A stretch of DNA of 42,047 nucleotides, from positions 1 through 42,047 of the forward strand of contig JAUSBB010000039.1 in assembly GCA_030652245.1 (NCBI GenBank), written 5' to 3'. The position numbers and the translations under genes are program-made. The notes beneath the pieces were generated by a model that was given only the letters and a program-made list of their open reading frames with translations, was not told the DNA's origin and ran no database searches. This DNA comes from Rhodocyclaceae bacterium (lineage in GTDB: Bacteria; Pseudomonadota; Gammaproteobacteria; Burkholderiales; Rhodocyclaceae). This document shows, one piece after another, positions 23,574 through 31,826 of this stretch (position 1 is the first letter of the stretch; each line of letters starts with the position of its first letter).

Positions 23574-24557
23574 TTACATTACCTTGGCGCGGAAAAGATC
23601 GTGCATGTTGAGGGCGCCTTGCAATTGTCCGGCATCATCGGTGACCAGCAACTGGTTCAGTTTGAGGCGTTCCATCATCTCGACGGCCTCGACGGCGAGG
23701 CGGTCAGGGCCGATGACGCGCGGTTTGCGGCTCATGACTTCGGCGACCGCAATCTGGCGCAGGTCGCCGAGTCTTTCCAGCGCCCGGCGCAGGTCGCCAT
23801 CGGTAAAAATGCCGGCCAGGGAACCGTCCGCGCCGAGTACGGCAACCATGCCCATGCCGCCCTGCGAGATGGCTTTGAGCGCGGCGGGTATCTCGGTGGA
23901 TTCCCCGACTACCGCGACACGCGCGGTGGGTTGCATCACGTCGCGGACGTGAGTTAATAGCTTTCTACCAAGAGCGCCGCCGGGGTGCGAACGGGCGAAA
24001 TCGGTGGCCGAAAAGCCGCGCGCGTCGAGCAGGGCGACCGCCAGCGCATCGCCCAGCGCCAGCGCCGCCGTCGTGCTGGCGGTGGGCGCGAGGTTGAGCG
24101 GGCAGGCTTCTTCGTCGACGTGCGCATCCAGATGGATGTCGGCCTCCCGCGCTAGCGCCGAGGCCGGGTTGCCGGTCATGGCGATCAGATGGCCGCCCTG
24201 GCGTTTCACCAGCGGCACGATGGTCAGGAGTTCGCTGTTCTCGCCGGAATTCGACAGGGCGATCAGCACATCGTCATGGGTGATCATGCCCAGGTCGCCA
24301 TGCACGGCCTCGGCGGCATGGACGAAATAAGCCGGGGTGCCCGTGCTGGCCATGGTGGCGGCGATCTTGCGCGCCACGTGGCCCGACTTGCCGATGCCGC
24401 TGACGATGACGCGGCCGCGACTGGCGAGAATCAGGGCCACCGCGGCGGCGAAAGATTCGGTGAGGCGCGCGGAGATTTTCAGCACGGCGTCCGCCTCGAT
24501 GGCGAGCACCTGGCGGGCCAGGGCGATGGCGCGTTCTGCGGCGGAAGAAGTGGTCAT
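23574..24557 (-). CDS. kdsD: Arabinose-5-phosphate isomerase KdsD
   Basis: A 327-residue protein: N-terminal SIS sugar-isomerase domain (VIVSGIGKSGHVARKIAATMASTG; the active-site block VHAAEAVHGDLG; ALSNSGEN), the HPGGALGRKLL linker, and a pair of CBS domains (about 205-327). KdsD converts ribulose-5-phosphate to arabinose-5-phosphate for KDO synthesis. It starts the kdsD-kdsC-lptC-lptA unit and is divergent from the Kef antiporter, a common pairing in betaproteobacteria. The 57-nt intergenic region contains no obvious operator. Confidence 0.94.
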   Translation of the reverse strand: MTTSSAAERAIALARQVLAIEADAVLKISARLTESFAAAVALILASRGRVIVSGIGKSGHVARKIAATMASTGTPAYFVHAAEAVHGDLGMITHDDVLIALSNSGENSELLTIVPLVKRQGGHLIAMTGNPASALAREADIHLDAHVDEEACPLNLAPTASTTAALALGDALAVALLDARGFSATDFARSHPGGALGRKLLTHVRDVMQPTARVAVVGESTEIPAALKAISQGGMGMVAVLGADGSLAGIFTDGDLRRALERLGDLRQIAVAEVMSRKPRVIGPDRLAVEAVEMMERLKLNQLLVTDDAGQLQGALNMHDLFRAKVM

Positions 24558-24614
24558 GGGGCGGGGCGGTTATGATTGAGGCAAATTATAGCAACCCGCA
24601 TTCACGCACAAACC

Positions 24615-26591
24615 ATGTCTCTTTACCTGATCCTGTTGCTATTGGGCGCCGCCGTGCTGGCGGTGGCGGTTTGTCGCAGCATGAATCTGCCGCCCATCCT
24701 CGGTTATCTGCTGGTCGGCGCGCTGGCCGGGCCGCATGCCTTCGCCGTGTTGCCCGACATCGAGAGCGCGCACCGGTTGGCGGAATTCGGCGTGGTGTTT
24801 TTGATGTTCACCATCGGCCTGGAATTTTCGCTGCCGCGCCTGTTTGCCATGCAGCGCATCGTCTTCGGCCTCGGCCTGGCGCAGGTGCTCCTGACCTTCG
24901 TGGCCGTGGCGGCGGGCGCCCTGCTCTGGGGCGTGCCGTGGCAGGCCAGCGTGGCTCTCGGCGGCGCGATTGCCATGTCATCAACGGCGATACTCTCCAA
25001 GCTGCTCGCCGAACGCCGCGAACTCGATGCCGCGCATGGCCGCGAAGTCATGGGCGTGCTGTTGTTCCAGGATCTCGCCGTGGTGCCGCTGCTGGTGCTG
25101 ATTCCCGCGCTGACGCAGCCGGTCGGGGCGCTTGCCGGCGCGCTGGGCTGGGCGCTGGTGAAAGCCACCATCCTGCTGGCGCTGGTGCTGTTTTTCGGCC
25201 AGCGGCTGATGCATGCCTGGTTCGGGCTGGTGGCGCGCAGGAAGTCGAGCGAACTGTTCATGCTCAACGTCTTGCTGGTGACGCTCGGCTTCGCCACCGT
25301 CACCGAGCTGGCCGGCCTGTCGCCGGCGCTCGGCGCCTTCGTCGCCGGGATGCAGATTTCCGAGACCGAATATCGCTATCAGGTCGAAGAGGACATCAAA
25401 CCCTTCCGCGATGTGCTGCTCGGCCTGTTCTTCATTTCCACCGGCATGCTGCTCGACCCGGCGGCGATCTGGCGCGATCTGGCCGGCGTGCTGGCCTTGC
25501 TGGCGCTGTTGCTGATCGGCAAGCTGGTGGTGATCGGCGGCGTCTCGCGGCTGATGGGCGCCAGCGCGGGCACGGCGCTGCGTTCGGCCCTGTGGCTGTG
25601 CGCGGCGGGCGAATTCGGCCTCGTGCTGCTGGTGCTCGCCACCAACAACAGCCTGGTCGACCGCGCGCTGGTGCAGCCGCTGCTGGCGGCGATGGTGCTG
25701 TCGATGATGATCGCGCCGCTGCTCGTCGTTTATGCCGACCGCATCGTGCTGCGCCTGGTCGCCGCGGAATGGATGCTGCGCTCGATGCAGATCACCCGGA
25801 TCGCCGCGCACACCGTGGCGGCGGAGAAACACGCCATCCTCTGCGGCTATGGCAAGACCGGCCAGCACCTGGCGCGCTTTCTCGAAGCCGAGCAGATCGG
25901 TTTCATGGCGCTCGACCTTGATCCCGACCGGGTGCGCGAGGCGGCCAACGCCGGCGAACCGGTCGCCTGGGGCGACTGCACGCGCCGCGAAAACCTGCTG
26001 GCGGCGGGCGTCATGCGCGCCCGGGTTTTGATCGTGACTTTCGCCGACATCGAGACGACCCTGCGTCTCGTGCAGCGCGTGCGCGAGCTGCGCCCCGACC
26101 TGCCCATCGTCGCCCGTTCGCGCGAGGAAGACGACGCCGAAAAACTCTTTGAAGCCGGCGTGGCGGAGGTCGTGCCCGAGGCGCTCGAATCCTCGGTGAT
26201 GCTGGCGACGCACGCCCTGGCGCTGGTCGGCGTGCCGATGCACCGCGTCATCCGCCGCCTGCGCGAATTGCGCGAGCAGCACTATGCGCTGCTGCGCGGA
26301 TTCTTCCACGGCGCATCGGATGCCGGCGCACACCTGACCGACGCCGAGCAGCCCCGCCTGCACGCCGTCACCCTCGACACAGGCGCCTGGGCGGTCGGCC
26401 GCAGCCTGGATGAAGTGGCGCTAACAAAAGTCGGCGCTGGCGTGACGGCGGTGCGAAGACGGTCGCAGCCGAAAGTGGCGTTAGCGGGCGATACGTTGCT
26501 GCAAGTGGGCGACGTGGTGGTCTTGCAGGGCAGTGCAACGGCAGTGGCAGCGGGGGAGGAGCGGGTGCTCTCTGGAAAACATATTGATTAG
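24615..26591 (+). CDS. Kef-type K+/H+ antiporter (CPA2 family) with TrkA domains
   Basis: A 658-residue protein: about 12 membrane helices of the Na/H exchanger domain (GYLLVGALAGPHAF, LMFTIGLEFSLPRL, GLSPALGAFVAGM), a TrkA-N Rossmann domain (ILCGYGKTGQHLARFL) and a C-terminal TrkA-C domain. The family exports potassium against protons, often under thiol stress. ATG 24615 is preferred over an open frame from 24576. Repeat copy 5 lies in frame at about residues 604-612 (TKVGAGVTA) of TrkA-C, where the family consensus has a similar GV-TAVRR, so the fold should be intact. The gene adjoins kdsD divergently. Confidence 0.92.
   Translation: MSLYLILLLLGAAVLAVAVCRSMNLPPILGYLLVGALAGPHAFAVLPDIESAHRLAEFGVVFLMFTIGLEFSLPRLFAMQRIVFGLGLAQVLLTFVAVAAGALLWGVPWQASVALGGAIAMSSTAILSKLLAERRELDAAHGREVMGVLLFQDLAVVPLLVLIPALTQPVGALAGALGWALVKATILLALVLFFGQRLMHAWFGLVARRKSSELFMLNVLLVTLGFATVTELAGLSPALGAFVAGMQISETEYRYQVEEDIKPFRDVLLGLFFISTGMLLDPAAIWRDLAGVLALLALLLIGKLVVIGGVSRLMGASAGTALRSALWLCAAGEFGLVLLVLATNNSLVDRALVQPLLAAMVLSMMIAPLLVVYADRIVLRLVAAEWMLRSMQITRIAAHTVAAEKHAILCGYGKTGQHLARFLEAEQIGFMALDLDPDRVREAANAGEPVAWGDCTRRENLLAAGVMRARVLIVTFADIETTLRLVQRVRELRPDLPIVARSREEDDAEKLFEAGVAEVVPEALESSVMLATHALALVGVPMHRVIRRLRELREQHYALLRGFFHGASDAGAHLTDAEQPRLHAVTLDTGAWAVGRSLDEVALTKVGAGVTAVRRRSQPKVALAGDTLLQVGDVVVLQGSATAVAAGEERVLSGKHID
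26426..26450 (+). repeat. 25-bp interspersed repeat, copy 5 (inside the Kef antiporter)
   Basis: One mismatch (GCGTGACGG). It is in frame in the TrkA-C domain. With copy 6 in the same orientation it brackets the nucleotidyltransferase gene. Confidence 0.88.
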
Positions 26592-26597
26592 TAATGA

Positions 26598-26639
26598 ATT
26601 TTCATTCACTATGCAAAAAACTAAAGAGTGAATGAAAAT
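26598..26639. promoter_or_regulatory. Perfect 13-bp inverted repeat over the nucleotidyltransferase start
   Basis: ATTTTCATTCACT (26598-26610) and AGTGAATGAAAAT (26627-26639) are separated by 16 nt and cover both candidate start codons and the Shine-Dalgarno. In RNA this forms a strong hairpin that would hide the start. As DNA it looks like an operator. Confidence 0.6.
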
Positions 26640-27642
26640 GTACTACTTTCCGTTGACAGAAAACCAGCGCCGCATCCAGATCAATGCCCTTCAGTTGTAT
26701 GAGGCATGGCGGGATGCGGAACGCCGATTGGCGGGTTATGACGGCTCACTGATCTGGAAGTCGTCTGGCGGCCGCCAATATCTGTTCAAGTTGACCGACC
26801 GGCGCGGCTACGGACGCTCGATGGGGGCGCGCACAACCGAGACCGAACGGGTGCATGCGGAGTTCCACGCCGCAAAGTCGCGCGAGAGGGGACGAGTGCA
26901 TGACTTGCGCGCCCAGATGGCGGAGCAGGCCCGCTTCAATCGCGCCGCGCTGATCGGTCGCGTGCCCAACATCGTCGCCCAATTGCTGGAGGGTTTGCGC
27001 AAATCCGGATTCGCCGCGAATAGTCTCGTGGTGATCGGCACCAATGCGCTTTACGCCTACGAGAGCATGGCGGGCGTGTTTTTTGCCGAAGCGGTTACCG
27101 CGACGACGGATGTCGATTTGTTGTGGGATACGCGCTCGCGGCTCAAGCTCGCCACCGCTGATCCGCTATCTCTCCTGGGCCTGTTGCAGTCCATCGACCC
27201 CAGCTTCGAGCGTTTGGCCGGGCAGACTTTTCGCGCGGCGAACAGCCGCGGTTTCATGGTCGACCTGATTCGCCAGATGCCCAATCCGCCCTGGCGAAAA
27301 ACACCGGACAGTCTCGGCGACGCCGCGGAAGACCTCGTCGCCACCGACATCTGGAACATGAAATGGCTGTTGAGCGCGCCGCGACTCGTGCAGCCGGTGA
27401 TCGCGGAAAACGGCAAGATGACGCTAATGCCCGTGGTCGACCCGCGCGCCTTCGCCGTCTTCAAGCGCTGGCTGGCGGCCAGTCCGGAGCGCAACCCGAC
27501 CAAGCGACCGCGCGACGCGGCGCAAGCGGATGCGCTACTGACTGTGTTGCGGGAATATTTGCCGCAATACCCGCTGGATGCCGACGCGCTGAAGATGTTT
27601 CCGCGCGAGGTGGTCGAACGCGCGTTGAGTGATGTGGACTGA
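26638..27642 (+). CDS. GSU2403-like nucleotidyltransferase-fold protein
   Basis: A 334-residue protein. The pattern VVIGTNALYAYESM, then TATTDVDLLWDTR, resembles the GS/T-x10-DxD motif of a nucleotidyltransferase, as in the GSU2403 group; the rest is Arg-rich and helical. The start ATG 26638 is preferred because AAAGAG (26623-26628) is 9 nt upstream; ATG 26632 is too close. Proteins of this group include suspected antitoxin or defence nucleotidyltransferases, but the substrate is unknown. It is flanked by direct repeat copies 5 and 6, with copy 6 sharing the final base of its stop codon. A bidirectional terminator follows. Confidence 0.7.
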   Translation: MYYFPLTENQRRIQINALQLYEAWRDAERRLAGYDGSLIWKSSGGRQYLFKLTDRRGYGRSMGARTTETERVHAEFHAAKSRERGRVHDLRAQMAEQARFNRAALIGRVPNIVAQLLEGLRKSGFAANSLVVIGTNALYAYESMAGVFFAEAVTATTDVDLLWDTRSRLKLATADPLSLLGLLQSIDPSFERLAGQTFRAANSRGFMVDLIRQMPNPPWRKTPDSLGDAAEDLVATDIWNMKWLLSAPRLVQPVIAENGKMTLMPVVDPRAFAVFKRWLAASPERNPTKRPRDAAQADALLTVLREYLPQYPLDADALKMFPREVVERALSDVD

Positions 27643-27665
27643 AAGTCGGCGCTGGCGGGACGGCG
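27642..27665 (+). repeat. 24-bp interspersed repeat, copy 6
   Basis: Exact consensus. Its first A is the last base of the nucleotidyltransferase stop codon TGA. Confidence 0.9.
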
Positions 27666-27681
27666 ATGGAAAGCGCAAAAG

Positions 27682-27707
27682 ACAAAGCCCGCAGAAGCGG
27701 GCTTTGT
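27682..27707. terminator. Bidirectional Rho-independent terminator
   Basis: ACAAAGCCCGC-AGAA-GCGGGCTTTGT is a perfect 11-bp stem between convergent genes (nucleotidyltransferase on plus, pseudopilin on minus), with short T/A runs in the stem base. Confidence 0.8.
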
Positions 27708-27726
27708 TACAGAGATGCTGTAAGAG

Positions 27727-28377
27727 CTATATTTGCTTGCAAACGGCATACACGGTCGCGCCGTCGTCCACATATGCGCCTGCCCCTGGTTGTGCATTGA
27801 GCACGTATGCACCGGCAACGGCGGCAATTCCGCGCACCTGTCCAGTTGCAGGGTTGCCATCGTCAAACTGGGCATCAATGGCATTGGCGATTTTTCCGAG
27901 CAAGTTTGTTGTGCAGATGGTAAGTCCGGACAATCCCAATGCCCCTTGTTGTACTTGTAATATGCCACCAGAAGCATTCTGGGGCGAAAGTCGCCCGGGG
28001 ACTCCTGCAGCAGTATCTCCGCCGATAAAGCCTGCGAGGCGAAGGTGGTGCCAGAATTGGCAATTTTCCAGAATACTAGTGGAACAATCTATCACTCCAG
28101 CGTTAGCCAGTGCGCCCACTTGGGCGTTTCCGTCACCGGGAACGGCCAAAGGGTTTGTCCATCGCGCAGCAGCACCTTCATCGTCACCGGGCAATCTCTT
28201 ATATCGATCTTGATATCCATAAACAGCAGCAGTCATGCCATTCAGGTCATTTGCAATATTTTTTATTTTCGCCTGAGTAATCAACTCCTGCCCCTTCAAC
28301 ACCCCACCCAGCAGCAGGCCGATGATGACCAGTACGATGGCGATTTCGACGAGGGTGAAACCGGATTGTTTGTTCAT
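27727..28377 (-). CDS. Type IV pilin-like protein (prepilin)
   Basis: A 216-residue prepilin: short leader MNKQSG followed by the class-III cleavage site G/FTLVEIAIVLVIIGLLLGG, with Glu at mature position 5. The spine ends in KGQELITQAKIKNIANDLNGM, and the head has RYKRLPGDD and two cysteines near the C-terminus (ICTT...YAVCKQI) that may form the D-loop disulfide. GGAG precedes the ATG at 28377. It has its own promoter, a candidate sigma-54 element. It lies outside the pilus operon but near it and probably is a major or minor pilin of the MSHA-like system. Confidence 0.85.
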   Translation of the reverse strand: MNKQSGFTLVEIAIVLVIIGLLLGGVLKGQELITQAKIKNIANDLNGMTAAVYGYQDRYKRLPGDDEGAAARWTNPLAVPGDGNAQVGALANAGVIDCSTSILENCQFWHHLRLAGFIGGDTAAGVPGRLSPQNASGGILQVQQGALGLSGLTICTTNLLGKIANAIDAQFDDGNPATGQVRGIAAVAGAYVLNAQPGAGAYVDDGATVYAVCKQI

Positions 28378-28417
28378 TTCGCTACTCCAACTAAAGGCAT
28401 AATTGCAAAATTATAAA

Positions 28418-28433
28418 GCATTATTCGTGCCAT
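28418..28433 (-). promoter_or_regulatory. Candidate sigma-54 promoter of the pilin gene
   Basis: TGGCACGAATAATGCT on the minus strand shows GG-N10-GC with a perfect -24 TGGCAC and -12 ATGCT. It lies about 40 nt upstream of the ATG, leaving a leader of about 30 nt containing the Shine-Dalgarno. A TATAAT (28411-28416) overlaps as an alternative -10. Confidence 0.5.
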
Positions 28434-28627
28434 CCATGCTTGGCGCCGTTATCCCGCCAAAATTGCCGGAGTCTTGCTGAATTGGACGGTCTATTCCGGG
28501 TTGATTGTCGATTTGACGGATTCGCGCGGGCATGCTGTCGGCAACTGATCACATCGATCTGTCGAGAAATGGACAGCCTGTCGTGTTTTCATCAGGGCTG
28601 TGTTTCGCCCTAGAATCCAGACGAACC

Positions 28628-30337
28628 ATGCCCGTCTTGCCAAAGCTCTCGCCAATCACCCGCCGCCGCTGGATTTTTCTGGCGTTTCTGGCGGCTTTGC
28701 ATTGGGTGTTTTTGCTCGGGCCGGCAACCCCGCTCGGCAAGGTGCTGTTTCTTTCCCATATCGGACTGGGCTTGCTGTGGCAGCCCTTTGTGCAGCCCCG
28801 GCGGCGTTTGAGTCCGGGGGGGCTGGGGGCCGTGCTGGTTTGCGCCGGGCTCTTCGCCTGGTTTCTCAACTGGGGTTTGCTGGCGGTCTGGGTGATGCTG
28901 TTGGCGGGGGTGGTCGGGGGCAAGGTGTTTTTGTTTCCCGATCGCTGGGAACGCCTGTTCAATCTGGCGGCCCTGGGTTATCTGACGACTGCACTGTTGG
29001 CGCTGATCATGCCGCAAGCGCTGCCCGCCGCCAACCTGACCGAGCCCGTGTTGGCCAATCTGGTGCTTTATCTGGCGCCGGCGGTTTTTGTCGTCATGGC
29101 ACTGTTGCCCGCCGAGCAGGGCGCGCCGGAGCGCGCCGAGCTGGTCGATTTCATCTATGGCATCTTCGTTTTTCTGCTGCTGGCGGTGATCGCGCTGGGG
29201 AGCCTGAGTTTTACCCTGTTGTTCAAGACGGGCTATTTCGAGGCGCTGTTGATGACGCTGGCGCTGGTGGCGGGATTGCTGCTGCTCTTGGGCTGGATAT
29301 GGAATCCACGCGCCGACCTGGGGGGCTTTGGCGGCCTGGGTGGCGCGGTGGCGCAACATGTCATGTCGCTGGGTTTGCCGGTCGAGGATTGGCTGGAATC
29401 ACTGGCGGCGTTGGCCGCGCGCGAGAATGATCCGGAGCGTTTTCTGGCGGAAGCCTGCGCCGCGCTGCCGCAACGCATGCCCGGCGTGGTGGGCGGCACC
29501 TGGCAGACGAACGGCGCGGCGCAAGCCTTCGGCGAGCAGCGCGGACATTGCGCACACTTTCGGCATGGCCGCCTCGCGCTGGGCTTGGTAAGCCGCGGCA
29601 AGCCGAGCCCTTCCCTGCTCTGGCATTACGATCTGGCTGCGCGACTTTTGGCCGAATTCCATCTGGGCAAGTGGCGGGCGCGCGAACTGCAGCGGTTGTC
29701 CTATGTCGAGGCCATCCATGAAACGGGCGCCCGGCTGACCCACGACGTCAAAAATCTGTTGCAGTCCCTCGATACGCTCTGCGCCGCCGCGCTGCAGGAA
29801 GATGCGGCTTCGCCCCGTTTGCTTGGCCTGATGCGGCGTCAATTGCCCGAGGTGTCGTCACGCTTGCGCCAGACCTTGACAAAACTCGCCGCCCCCGCTG
29901 AGTTGGCAAGGCCCGAGCCCATGGCGGCGTTGCCCTGGTTTGCCGCGCTCGAAAATCGTTACGCCAACGCGCGGACGGTTTTTTCGGTCGGGGGTGATTT
30001 AACGACGCTGTGGGTGCGTGATGCCACGTTGTTTTCGAGCGTGGTAGAAAATCTTCTGCAAAACCTTGCCAACAAGCGTGAGGCTCATCCCGAGCTAAAC
30101 GCCGAGGTTCGGATGGGCGAAATCGCTGGCCAGCTCTGGTTTGAAGTAACGGACTACGGCTCCGCCCTGCCGGCTGAAGTGGCAGGGGCGATCTTCAAAC
30201 GTCCCGTTCCATCGGAAAACGGCTTGGGCGTGGGTTTGTACCAGTGCGCACGGTTGGCTGCGGCGGCCGGTTATGCGTTGACGCTCGCGGAAAATCGGGC
30301 AGGCTGCGTACGTTTTCGTCTGGCGCCGGCGGGCTAG
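28628..30337 (+). CDS. Membrane sensor histidine kinase (PrsK-like architecture)
   Basis: A 569-residue protein from ATG 28628: about eight hydrophobic helices (residues 15-225), a cytosolic linker, then a kinase core with H-box THDVKNLLQSLD (His372), N-box ENLLQNLANK (474 onward) and G2 box NGLGVGLYQCARLA. The HDVKN form resembles the kinases of the PEP-CTERM PrsK kind. No response regulator is adjacent, so its partner is elsewhere. The stop overlaps the convergent adenylate cyclase stop (CTAG). A frame from 28532 is open but lacks a good start. The signal sensed is unknown. Confidence 0.8.
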   Translation: MPVLPKLSPITRRRWIFLAFLAALHWVFLLGPATPLGKVLFLSHIGLGLLWQPFVQPRRRLSPGGLGAVLVCAGLFAWFLNWGLLAVWVMLLAGVVGGKVFLFPDRWERLFNLAALGYLTTALLALIMPQALPAANLTEPVLANLVLYLAPAVFVVMALLPAEQGAPERAELVDFIYGIFVFLLLAVIALGSLSFTLLFKTGYFEALLMTLALVAGLLLLLGWIWNPRADLGGFGGLGGAVAQHVMSLGLPVEDWLESLAALAARENDPERFLAEACAALPQRMPGVVGGTWQTNGAAQAFGEQRGHCAHFRHGRLALGLVSRGKPSPSLLWHYDLAARLLAEFHLGKWRARELQRLSYVEAIHETGARLTHDVKNLLQSLDTLCAAALQEDAASPRLLGLMRRQLPEVSSRLRQTLTKLAAPAELARPEPMAALPWFAALENRYANARTVFSVGGDLTTLWVRDATLFSSVVENLLQNLANKREAHPELNAEVRMGEIAGQLWFEVTDYGSALPAEVAGAIFKRPVPSENGLGVGLYQCARLAAAAGYALTLAENRAGCVRFRLAPAG

Positions 30338-31653
30338 GTAGCGGAAGCGGAGGATTTGCGGTCGATCAGCCGATACACCGTCATTTCGCCTTTTCCTTTC
30401 AGGTAAGTCGTCTGCGGTTCGTGAAAGTCGAAGCGCTCGGCGAGGCGGCGGTAGGTGGCGGCGTCGCACTGGATCATGCCGGGAACGCCCTCGGTGGTGA
30501 TGCGGCTGGCCAGATTGACGGTGTCGCCCCACAGGTCGTAGATGAACTTGTTCTTGCCGACGACGCCGGCCACCACCGGCCCGGTGCCAATCCCCATGCG
30601 CATTTCCAGACGCGATGAGTTGACCGCGAAGTCGCGGCGCAACACCTCGCGCATCGCCAGCGCGAGGTCGGCAATCGCCGCCGTGTAATCCGCATTATTC
30701 ATGTTGATGCCGCCCGCCACCATGTAGGCATCGCCGATGGTCTTGATTTTCTCCAGCCCGTGCTGTTCGACCAGGTCGTCAAAGGCCGAGAAGATGCGGT
30801 TGAGCATGGCAAATACCTGGCTGGGGGCCATGTGGGCGGCGACCCGGGTGAAATCTACGATGTCGGCGAACATCACCGTGGCATCGGCGAAGCCGTCGGC
30901 AATGGTTTGCTCGTTGTTCTTCAGCCGCAGCGCCACCGGCGCGGGCAGGATGTTCAACAGCAATTTTTCGGAGCGCTCCTGCTCGGTCTGCAGTTGTTGA
31001 TGGGCTTTCTCAAGGCAGGCCTGGGCCTTGTGCTTTTCCTGGGTCGAAAAGCGCAACAGCACATAGATCATGGTGGCCACGGCGATGAAATTCAGCACAA
31101 AGAACACGATGCTGGTGGCGACGGGAACAACGATGGACGGTTTGTTGATCGAATCGGCCAGCACGAAATCGAAAAAACCGGAAAGAGCGATCAGGAAAAC
31201 CCAGGCAAAGAACCAGGCGAGCGACTCGCGCACGCCGAAAAAGAGAATCGCGCCGACCGGCGCCAGCAGGCCCCACAGCACGATGCCGCTGGCGGAAATG
31301 AAGTTGCCGATGGCCCATTGAATGGCAAATGGCGCAAATAGGAAGAGCGCCAACTGTGTGATGCGGAAGAAGTTGAAGTTGCGCGTGAGGATGTAGAGCA
31401 CCACGTTGCCGGCCATCGCCAGTTGAAACAGATAGGGCCAGGTGACGGAAAACTGCGGCCCCAGCGCCCAGTAGATCGCCAGCCACGACATCGACGCCGC
31501 ACTGGCCAGGCCCGTGGCGAACATCAGCAACTGCTTGTTGAGTTGCAGCTCCGCGCTATCGCCCGGCTCGATGCCGGCGGTGCGCAGGCGGTCGATGTAG
31601 CGGACGTGGGGGGGTGCGGGAACGGGATTCATGCCGGGATAGTTCAAATGCAT
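30334..31653 (-). CDS. Membrane-bound class III adenylate cyclase
   Basis: A 439-residue protein: six hydrophobic helices (about 45-200), a coiled-coil (205-235), then a class III catalytic domain. Metal-binding Asp264 (FADIVDF) and Asp308 (IGDAY), the purine-specifying Lys304 (KIKTIG) and Asp373 (YDLWGDTVNLASR), and the transition-state Asn380/Arg384 are all present. The Lys/Asp pair points to ATP rather than GTP as substrate. The protein makes cAMP at the membrane. The start may be ATG 31653 or 31632; neither has a clear Shine-Dalgarno. It shares 4 nt with the convergent kinase stop. Confidence 0.88.
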   Translation of the reverse strand: MHLNYPGMNPVPAPPHVRYIDRLRTAGIEPGDSAELQLNKQLLMFATGLASAASMSWLAIYWALGPQFSVTWPYLFQLAMAGNVVLYILTRNFNFFRITQLALFLFAPFAIQWAIGNFISASGIVLWGLLAPVGAILFFGVRESLAWFFAWVFLIALSGFFDFVLADSINKPSIVVPVATSIVFFVLNFIAVATMIYVLLRFSTQEKHKAQACLEKAHQQLQTEQERSEKLLLNILPAPVALRLKNNEQTIADGFADATVMFADIVDFTRVAAHMAPSQVFAMLNRIFSAFDDLVEQHGLEKIKTIGDAYMVAGGINMNNADYTAAIADLALAMREVLRRDFAVNSSRLEMRMGIGTGPVVAGVVGKNKFIYDLWGDTVNLASRITTEGVPGMIQCDAATYRRLAERFDFHEPQTTYLKGKGEMTVYRLIDRKSSASAT

Positions 31654-31713
31654 GACCGGGAGTGTCTCAGGAAGCAGGGCAGGCGGTCAAGGCGGCATCT
31701 TGTCGGACGCTTC

Positions 31714-31738
31714 CGCCGTCCTGCCAGCGCCGACTTTT
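31714..31738 (-). repeat. 25-bp interspersed repeat, copy 7
   Basis: One mismatch (GGCAGGACGG). Upstream of the cyclase gene, same orientation as copy 8 with 64 bp between them. Confidence 0.87.
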
Positions 31739-31802
31739 GTCCGTCGCGCTACTGGCGTATGTAGATTCAAAAATCAATCTTGAAATTGCATGAAAGGCCA
31801 CA

Positions 31803-31826
31803 CGCCGTCTCGCCAGCGCTGACTTT
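31803..31826 (-). repeat. 24-bp interspersed repeat, copy 8
   Basis: Two mismatches (GTCAGCG and GAGACGG). Its first base on the minus strand is the last A of the pseudopilin stop codon TGA (31826-31828). Confidence 0.85.
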
